Of a stretch of DNA of 64,000 bases, positions 58,965 through 64,000 are shown piece by piece. The notes beneath the pieces are model-generated. The model was not told the origin of the DNA. It was given only the letters and a program-made list of their open reading frames with translations, and made no database searches. The number at the start of each line of letters is the position of its first letter. Within the stretch, counting starts at the first letter, position 1. This DNA is from Bradyrhizobium cosmicum. Lineage in GTDB: Bacteria > Pseudomonadota > Alphaproteobacteria > Rhizobiales > Xanthobacteraceae. Both the position numbers and the translations under genes were made by a program. The DNA is taken from NCBI RefSeq assembly GCF_007290395.2, contig NZ_CP041656.2, positions 3,534,001 through 3,598,000 of the forward strand. Reading direction: 5' to 3'.

Positions 58965-59725
58965 TCAGTATATGGCGACGACGGGGTTGCCCCAGCGGTA
59001 ATTGATACGGATCAGGCCCATGTCGATGTCCTGGCCGATCCGGTCGGTGCGCGCGAGAAGGCCACCGGTGAGGGTGGCGAAGTCGGCGCTGTGATGGCCG
59101 AGGAACACATGATTGTACTCGCCGCCGACAGACCAGTTCTCGGCAAAGCCCCACTCGACGCCGATGCCGATGGTGTAGCCCCAGCGGGTCTGGGTGACGC
59201 TGTTGAACGCGAGCGCAGGCACGCCCGGGAAGAAGGTGTCGTATTTGTCGTGCGCCACGCGGCCGCGCCGGCCTTGCCGTAGGGCAGCAGGCTGTTGACG
59301 GCGTAGCCCATCTGGCCGGCGAAGAGGCCGAAGGCGTCAATCCTGGTCTGGTTGGTCTGCGGTGCCAGTGCCACGCTGACATTGTTGCCCTTGAAGTCGG
59401 CCCAGTTGCCCTGGCCCTCGATGCCGAACACCCAGCGCGATTTCTGCCAGCGATAGCCGACCTGTCCACCGATCGTGCCGCCGCCTGCGTTGTGGCAGCC
59501 TTCGCCGATAGCTGGATCAACCGCAACGCCGAGCGCGCCGGTCACGTTCCAGCAGGCGTGGGCCCAGCCGCCGCCACCATTGATGCCGGCATAGACGCCG
59601 CTCCAGTCGTAGGCGAGGACAGGCGCGACCGGCGGCTTGGAATACAACGGAAGATCGGCAGCCGCCGCCGGCGCGATCGCGCCGAGTGCGAACAAGCCTG
59701 CCGCGGCCAGCGCACAAATCTTCAT
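58965..59725 (-). pseudogene. Outer membrane beta-barrel (Omp31/RopB-like) protein 1, frameshifted
   Basis: From ATG 59725 the frame gives a signal peptide (MKICALAAAGLFALGAIAPAAAA), DWSGVYAGINGGGGWAHACWN and on to LLPYGKAGAAAW. It then shifts near 59256-59266 to AHDKYDTFFPGVPAL and ends GNPVVAIY. The two parts make a normal porin-like barrel of about 253 residues with a C-terminal Tyr. One lost base, for example a G in a GC-rich run, explains the shift. The paralogue at 59875 has the intact form GGAAVTHAKYNGT at this place. It may be a decayed copy or a sequence error. Confidence 0.8.
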
Positions 59726-59815
59726 GTCAGATCCCCAACTCACCAAGCCAATGCGCGGGTGCGATTCGCGCCCCACGATTCCTTGACGGTTGGATGTTCG
59801 TCAGCGCGAAAACAA

Positions 59816-59840
59816 AAAGGCCGGCGCAAGGCCGGCCTTT
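59816..59840 (-). terminator. Terminator of porin-like gene 2
   Basis: AAAGGCCGGC (59816-59825), loop GCAAG, GCCGGCCTTT (59831-59840), then on the minus strand TTGTTTT, a good T-run. It follows the porin-like gene at 59875. The loop differs by one base from the others. Confidence 0.85.
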
Positions 59841-59874
59841 CGTAGTGCGATGGAGGCGGAGATCAGTACTTCGT

Positions 59875-60621
59875 TCAGTACCTGGCGACCACCGGGCCAC
59901 CAAAGGTGTAGTTGAGGCGGACGGTGCCCATGTCAACGTCCTGCTTGATATTGTCGATGCGGTCGTTGAAACCGAGGACCGTGAACGAGTTGTTGCGCTT
60001 GCCCATGAACAGATGGTCGTATTCGATCGCAACGGACCAGTTCGGCGCGAAGCCGAATTCGAGGCCGGTGCCGACCGCGCCGCCCCAGCGCGTCTCGCTT
60101 GCGCTGTCGAGGACCACGCCGACCACCGTGCCGTTGTACTTGGCGTGCGTGACGGCGGCGCCACCCTTCACGTACCAGAGCACGTTGTTCCAGGCATAGC
60201 CGACCTGGCCGGTGAACAGGCCGATCGCATCGATCTTGGTCTCGTTGACCAGCGGCGCAAGCACCAGGCTGGTATTCGAGCCCTTCAGGTTGGCCCAGTC
60301 GCCCTGGGCCTCGAGGCCGAACACCCAGTTGGTGGACTGCCAGCGATAACCGATCTGGCCACCGACGACGGCGCCGGTTGCATTGTGACAGCCCTCGGCC
60401 GTGTCGGGACCCGGAATGCCGGCGATATTGTTGACGTCCCAGCAATTGTGGCTCGAGGCACCACCGGCGTTGGCGCCGATATAGAAGCCGGACCAGTTGT
60501 AGATCGAGGCCACCGCGACCGGCGCCTTGGTGTAGGGGCGGGCCGCCAGATCGGCCGCCGATGCGGGAGCCAACGCGCTGAGTGCAAACAGGCTGGCCGA
60601 AGCCAACAAAATCTTCTTCAT
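59875..60621 (-). CDS. Outer membrane beta-barrel protein 2 (Omp31/RopB-like)
   Basis: The 248-residue porin-like protein has a signal peptide (MKKILLASASLFALSALAPASA, cleavage near residue 22) and then ADLAARPYTKAPVAVASIYNWSGFYIGANAGG, typical of the Omp31/Omp25/RopB barrel. It ends GGPVVARY with a C-terminal aromatic, the recognition signal for outer membrane assembly. It has four paralogues in this array. The final TACTGA is repeated once 12 bases downstream in frame. The region upstream shares a conserved block with gene 3. Confidence 0.93.
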   Translation of the reverse strand: MKKILLASASLFALSALAPASAADLAARPYTKAPVAVASIYNWSGFYIGANAGGASSHNCWDVNNIAGIPGPDTAEGCHNATGAVVGGQIGYRWQSTNWVFGLEAQGDWANLKGSNTSLVLAPLVNETKIDAIGLFTGQVGYAWNNVLWYVKGGAAVTHAKYNGTVVGVVLDSASETRWGGAVGTGLEFGFAPNWSVAIEYDHLFMGKRNNSFTVLGFNDRIDNIKQDVDMGTVRLNYTFGGPVVARY

Positions 60622-60684
60622 AGCGATTCCCCAGTTCCGTTTCTCTTTGTCGCCTTCCGCACGGCGGAGCAGCGGACCAATGAC

Positions 60685-60730
60685 CCAACTGATGTCGCTC
60701 TCTTACACCATTAAAGCCAAAGGTTGTGTT
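60685..60730 (-). promoter_or_regulatory. Conserved upstream block of porin-like gene 2
   Basis: The block CAACTGATGTCG ... TTACACCATTAAAGCC ... GGTTGTGT (plus strand) lies 64-109 bases before the start of gene 2 and is repeated with few changes at 61639-61680 before gene 3. It is likely the promoter or operator common to both paralogues. Confidence 0.5.
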
Positions 60731-60799
60731 ACCGACTCGCCACATCTCGCCGAAAACGTGCGGGGGCGGCCGGCCGATACCGGTACGCGTGGAAAACAA

Positions 60800-60824
60800 A
60801 AAGGCCGGCGCGAGGCCGGCCTTT
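60800..60824 (-). terminator. Terminator of porin-like gene 3
   Basis: AAAGGCCGGC (60800-60809), loop GCGAG, GCCGGCCTTT (60815-60824), then on the minus strand TTGTTTTCC. It is almost the same as the terminators of genes 2 and 4. Confidence 0.85.
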
Positions 60825-60876
60825 CGTAACGCGATGACGTTGGAAGCGAAGATCAGTAATTCGCTCAGTACTTCGA

Positions 60877-61566
60877 TCAGTACTTGGCGACCACCGGGCC
60901 CCCGAAGTGATAGTTCACGCCGACCTGCACGGTGTGGAGGTTGAGCGTGCCGGTGGGCAGGGCGCCCGAGAAGTAGGTCTCGCCGCCGAGGCTGCGATAG
61001 AGGTACTCGCCCTTGACCGACCACTGCGGCGCGAAGAACGCTTCGACGCCGGCACCGACGGTCCAGCCGGAGTGCCACTTGCTGTCCGACGCGGTCACGC
61101 CGAGCGCAGACAGAGACAGCTTGTTGTCGATCCAGGCGTAGCCGCCGGTGCCGTAGAACAGGACCTGGTTGACGGCGTAGCCGATGCGGCCACGCACGGT
61201 GCCCATCGCATCGGTCTTCGAGGTCAGCGTGGTGGTCACAACGCCGAAGCCGGGGACGGCAACGGGGCCGGTTGCCGAAGCGCTGACATCGGCCCAGGCG
61301 CCATCGGCCTCGATGCCGAACACAACGTTGCCGGTCTGCCAGTTATAGCCGGCGGTGCCGCCGACGAAGCCACCCTTCATCTTCGGATCGCCCGAGCCGT
61401 TCTCCCAGGCGCCGCCACCGACGATACCGAGATAGAAGCCGGTCCAGTTGTAGACCGAGGCCATCGCCACCGGTGCCTTGGTGTAGGGGCGGGCCGCGAG
61501 ATCAGCGGCCGAAGCCGGAGCGGCGAGAGCGAACAAACAGGCCGAAGCCAACAAAACCTTCTTCAT
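60877..61566 (-). CDS. Outer membrane beta-barrel protein 3 (Omp31/RopB-like)
   Basis: From ATG 61566 the 229-residue protein has a signal peptide (MKKVLLASACLFALAAPASA) and the start ADLAARPYTKAPVAMASVYNWTGFYLGIVGGG. It ends GGPVVAKY. It is the closest relative of gene 2 in the first 40 residues but differs in the loops. Its stop region holds three exact 12-base-spaced TACTGA units (60853, 60865, 60877 on the plus strand as TCAGTA). The role is outer membrane structure or diffusion. Confidence 0.93.
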   Translation of the reverse strand: MKKVLLASACLFALAAPASAADLAARPYTKAPVAMASVYNWTGFYLGIVGGGAWENGSGDPKMKGGFVGGTAGYNWQTGNVVFGIEADGAWADVSASATGPVAVPGFGVVTTTLTSKTDAMGTVRGRIGYAVNQVLFYGTGGYAWIDNKLSLSALGVTASDSKWHSGWTVGAGVEAFFAPQWSVKGEYLYRSLGGETYFSGALPTGTLNLHTVQVGVNYHFGGPVVAKY

Positions 61567-61638
61567 AATCAACCTAATCCCAGTCCCGGTTTCTGTTTCT
61601 GCCTTCCGTGCGTTCGGAAGGATATCGGACGCGTTGGT

Positions 61639-61680
61639 CCAACTGACGTCGGCTTACACCATTGAAGCCGCAAGTTGTGT
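61639..61680 (-). promoter_or_regulatory. Conserved upstream block of porin-like gene 3
   Basis: The counterpart of the block at 60685-60730: CCAACTGACGTCGG, CTTACACCATTGAAGCCG and CAAGTTGTGT. It is 73-114 bases upstream of gene 3. The similarity outside the coding region shows that the promoter was duplicated with the gene. Confidence 0.5.
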
Positions 61681-61752
61681 CTCTCAAAAGCCACAGCGGT
61701 TGCAGAATGTAATGGTTGCTGACGCATTAATCCGGCAGCCAGCGCGCAGCAA

Positions 61753-61777
61753 AAAGGCCGGCGCGAGGCCGGCCTTT
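61753..61777 (-). terminator. Terminator of porin-like gene 4
   Basis: AAAGGCCGGC (61753-61762), loop GCGAG, GCCGGCCTTT (61768-61777), followed on the minus strand by TTGCTGCG. The core is shared with the other three terminators of the cluster. Confidence 0.8.
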
Positions 61778-61803
61778 GATCTCCAAGTGATATCAGAAGG
61801 ATA

Positions 61804-62559
61804 TCAATATCGCGCGGCGACCGGGGCACCCCAGTTGAAGTGATAGTTCACGCCAGCCTTGATGGTGTGGACGGTGTCGGTCCACTCGGAGCGGTTAGCC
61901 GGCACTGCGCTGTACTGGATCGAGCTCTTGCCGAAATCGATGTAGTTGTACTCGACCTTGGCCGACCAGTTCGGAGCGAACATGTATTCCGCGCCGGCAC
62001 CGACCGTCCAACCCCAACGCCAGTCATTCTGGACGAAGGTGGCCGACGGGAACAGGGCGGGATCATAGCGGTGCTGAATGTCGCCGACCGCGGCACCGCC
62101 GCTGACGAACCAGAGGGCGGGACCGGTCGAGTAGCCGAGACGGCCCTTGATGTCGCCGAAGCTGCGGATCTTCGTGTAGTAGGTGTCGCCGAACCCGGCA
62201 TTGATCTCGGCCGAACGGCCGCTGATGTCAGCCCAGTGATAGTCGCCCTCGATGCCGAAGACGACCGGGCCCTGCTGCCAATTGTAGCCGAACACGCCGC
62301 CGACGAAGCCGCCGCTGGTGTCATACTTCTGGGTCGCTGCGAAACCCGGTGCATTCGGAGCCAACAAGAAGGTCTCGTCGCTACGGCCCCAGCCGCCGCC
62401 GCCCTGCACACCGGCGTAGAAGCCGGTCCAGTTGTAGATCGGGGAAGGCGCGACCATCGGCGCCTTGGTGTAGGGACGCGCGGCCATATCCGCCGCATTC
62501 GCGGGAGCCGCCAGGCCCAACGCAACGGTACCCAATGCAACCAGCAAAGTTTTATTCAT
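61804..62559 (-). CDS. Outer membrane beta-barrel protein 4 (Omp31/RopB-like)
   Basis: From ATG 62559 the 251-residue protein has a signal peptide (MNKTLLVALGTVALGLAAPANA) followed by ADMAARPYTKAPMVAPSPIYNWTGFYAGVQGGGGW. It ends GAPVAARY. It is the most diverged of the four paralogues. It has an SD-like GGGAGAGACC before the ATG. The 5' leader contains an 8-bp inverted repeat at 62579-62608. Confidence 0.93.
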   Translation of the reverse strand: MNKTLLVALGTVALGLAAPANAADMAARPYTKAPMVAPSPIYNWTGFYAGVQGGGGWGRSDETFLLAPNAPGFAATQKYDTSGGFVGGVFGYNWQQGPVVFGIEGDYHWADISGRSAEINAGFGDTYYTKIRSFGDIKGRLGYSTGPALWFVSGGAAVGDIQHRYDPALFPSATFVQNDWRWGWTVGAGAEYMFAPNWSAKVEYNYIDFGKSSIQYSAVPANRSEWTDTVHTIKAGVNYHFNWGAPVAARY

Positions 62560-62578
62560 TACGGTCTCTCCCATGTTT

Positions 62579-62608
62579 GTCCGCTTCACAAAATTCCCCA
62601 AAGCGGAC
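62579..62608 (-). promoter_or_regulatory. Inverted repeat in the leader of porin-like gene 4
   Basis: GTCCGCTT (62579-62586) and AAGCGGAC (62601-62608), 14 bases apart, lie 20-49 bases before the start. In the messenger this can form a hairpin close to the ribosome binding site; in DNA it could be an operator. Neither is proven. Confidence 0.4.
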
Positions 62609-62848
62609 CATCAGGCGCGATGCCCATACGATCTAATTCCGAGGCAAAGCTAGCCCGATTTGGCGCCAGAGTCCGTCTCCGAAATACCACAGTCGCGAAC
62701 GAACGAAATGGAACTAAGTAAATGAATGTTAAGTGATTTTTCGTGTGATCGGGAACCCAAAAAAGTTCCATCCGGTTCCGTCGCCACAGTCCAGATTAAG
62801 TTCCACTCTGCCCATTGATTCGGCATAGCTCACCGCAGCCCCGCTCAA

Positions 62849-62863
62849 GAACAAATCTGGAAC
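62849..62863 (+). promoter_or_regulatory. LexA (SOS) box upstream of ssb
   Basis: GAAC-AAATCTG-GAAC (62849-62863) fits the alphaproteobacterial GAAC-N7-GAAC LexA operator and lies 157 bases before the ssb start. The gap 62560-63019 otherwise holds the inverted repeat at 62579 and no gene. Confidence 0.65.
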
Positions 62864-63019
62864 AAGCCCGTCGTCGATGCTATATGTGGGGATAACCTGA
62901 GGGGTGACGGACTGATCCGGCCTCGCAAGCGTATAGGTTCGCCTCAACAGGGTGGCAGAGGACCGTTTCGCGCGGACCCCGCCTTTGGAAATTCAGTGGC
63001 ATTCGGAGTGGAGAGCGGC

Positions 63020-63517
63020 ATGGCGGGAAGCGTCAACAAGGTCATTCTGGTTGGAAATCTCGGCAAGGATCCTGAAATCCGCCGTACCCAGGACGGGCGG
63101 CCGATTGCGAATCTGAGCATCGCGACCTCCGAGACCTGGCGTGACAAGAACAGCGGCGAGCGCAAGGAAAAGACCGAGTGGCACCGCGTCGTGATCTTCA
63201 ACGAAGGGCTCTGCAAGGTCGCCGAGCAGTACTTGAAGAAGGGCGCCAAGGTTTACATCGAAGGTGCGCTCCAGACCCGCAAATGGACCGACCAGGCGGG
63301 CGTCGAGAAGTACTCCACCGAGGTTGTGCTCCAGGGCTTCAACTCGACCCTGACGATGCTCGACGGCCGCAGCGGCGGTGGAGGCGGCAGCTTTGGCGAT
63401 GAGCCGGGCGGCGATTTCGGCTCCTCCGGTCCGGTCAGCAGCGCGCCGCGCCGTGCGGTTGCCGCCGGCGGTGGCGGGGGGCGCAACAGCGACATGGACG
63501 ACGACATCCCGTTCTGA
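63020..63517 (+). CDS. ssb: Single-stranded DNA-binding protein
   Basis: SSB coats single-stranded DNA in replication, repair and recombination. ATG 63020 gives the classic [21 protein letters not shown] start of the OB fold (about residues 1-110) and [20 protein letters not shown] Gly-rich linker ends in the acidic DMDDDIPF tip that binds partner proteins. The length of 165 residues is normal. It is followed by a terminator and then gyrA. Confidence 0.96.
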   Translation: MAGSVNKVILVGNLGKDPEIRRTQDGRPIANLSIATSETWRDKNSGERKEKTEWHRVVIFNEGLCKVAEQYLKKGAKVYIEGALQTRKWTDQAGVEKYSTEVVLQGFNSTLTMLDGRSGGGGGSFGDEPGGDFGSSGPVSSAPRRAVAAGGGGGRNSDMDDDIPF

Positions 63518-63876
63518 GAATGGCGGTCGCAAGACGAGGGCGCGCCGGCGGGATCGGCGGCGCTTCCCGTCTCGTCTGAGCAAATCTCACTAATCGGCAG
63601 GAAGGGCTCGGGATTTCCGGGCCCGCTTCATGTTTGAGGTCAGCTTGGATCGCCAATCGGCAGACAGGCTGACGGGGTGGGCTCGCCGCGCGACTTGCCC
63701 GGCGGTGCGGGCGGCTTCGGAAGGCCGATTTCAGGTTCGTCCAGGGCGTTGCTTGTGAGGCCTTAAGTCGTTGGAAAAATAAGCGGAAAAAGCGCTTCCC
63801 TTAGCCCCCGCGAGGGTGGTTATCAGGGGGCCGATGCGCTATATGATTCCCAGATAAAACCTCACCGGATTCCCCC
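63518..63876. other. Intergenic region of 359 bases between ssb and gyrA
   Basis: Contains the ssb terminator at 63604-63624. The remainder (63630-63870) must hold the gyrA promoter, but I see no clear consensus elements, gene or repeat. Confidence 0.45.
63604..63630 (+). terminator. Terminator of ssb
   Basis: GGGCTCGG (63604-63611) and CCGGGCCC (63617-63624) pair over 8 bp with one G-T wobble and a five-base loop, then GCTTCATGTTT. It lies 87 bases after the ssb stop. Confidence 0.55.
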
Positions 63877-64000
63877 TTGGCTGACGACGACGACAAGCCC
63901 GGCGACCAGCCGGCGCAACCCTCGGATATTCGACCCGTCTCCATCTTCGAGGAGATGAAGAAGTCGTATCTCGACTACGCCATGAGCGTGATCGTGGCGC
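63877..64000 (+). CDS. gyrA: DNA gyrase subunit A, N-terminal start (3' truncated by window)
   Basis: The first 41 codons of gyrA are visible. They read (from a TTG start) MADDDDKPGDQPAQPSDIRP and then VSIFEEMKKSYLDYAMSVIVA. The last part is the hallmark N-terminus of GyrA, just before the active-site domain. The TTG at 63877 is chosen because the acidic lead peptide is normal for rhizobial GyrA and no ATG lies in frame upstream. GyrA cuts and rejoins DNA to introduce negative supercoils. The gene continues beyond the window. Confidence 0.93.
   Translation, partial: MADDDDKPGDQPAQPSDIRPVSIFEEMKKSYLDYAMSVIVA

Noticed and set aside
62765..62778. GTTC-N6-GTTC near the ssb upstream region as a second LexA box
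   Set aside because: The spacing is six bases, not the seven required for the alphaproteobacterial LexA motif.

Overview
The window looks like core chromosome of a Bradyrhizobium-type alphaproteobacterium (Hyphomicrobiales, Nitrobacteraceae). The reasons are high GC with strong G/C third positions, a cobalamin riboswitch, an ExoR-like Sel1 protein, and the gene order argS, SPOR protein, nagZ, scpA, scpB, tatABC, serS, surE, pcm, LytM lipoprotein, DUF815 ATPase, yajC, secD, secF. A DUF1127 protein, RopB/Omp31-type porin-like proteins and GTTC-N7-GTTC LexA boxes also fit. I see no rRNA, tRNA, CRISPR array, insertion sequence or prophage. The assignment is by recognition of families and gene order, not by a database search.

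Layout. 1-2000: the 3' end of a class III nucleotide cyclase and four small unknown genes. 2028-5224: a cobalamin riboswitch with a Shine-Dalgarno-masking hairpin, a BtuB-like TonB receptor and a small unknown membrane protein. 5716-14260: ilvD, exoR-like, xth, a hybrid histidine kinase, an alpha/beta hydrolase, a duplicated-domain secreted protein and erpA. 14398-29273: dgt, argS and a long co-directional block for cell envelope, chromosome segregation, Tat export and translation. 29428-36249: DUF815 ATPase, then yajC-secD-secF followed by homologues of two mitochondrial complex I assembly factors, and ilvA. 36266-46813: mostly small or accessory genes, including trmFO with a kinase-like fusion protein, a lytic transglycosylase and two tandem GNAT proteins. 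46919-55624: acyl-CoA synthetase with a double PPC-domain protein, a five-repeat DUF1217 protein, a frameshifted AAA ATPase, an SRPBCC/beta-propeller pair, a HAD hydrolase and a DinB protein. 55673-64000: uvrA, an array of four porin-like genes (one frameshifted) with near-identical terminators, ssb, and the start of gyrA.

How the genes connect. The riboswitch ties the TonB receptor, and by position the membrane protein, to cobalamin supply. The yajC-secD-secF block makes the Sec accessory complex, and the two genes after it resemble NDUFAF3 and NDUFAF6, which suggests a link between membrane protein insertion and respiratory complex I. uvrA and ssb both carry LexA-type operators, and gyrA follows ssb, so the right end is a DNA repair and topology neighbourhood interrupted by the porin array.

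Two genes (AAA ATPase 51745-52511 and porin-like 58965-59725) are broken by a single frameshift each. Sequencing error and true pseudogenisation cannot be told apart from the sequence alone. No clear new defence or mobile system was found. The best candidates for undescribed biology are the kinase/AMP-ligase-C-like fusion, the complex I assembly pair, and the riboswitch-linked membrane protein.
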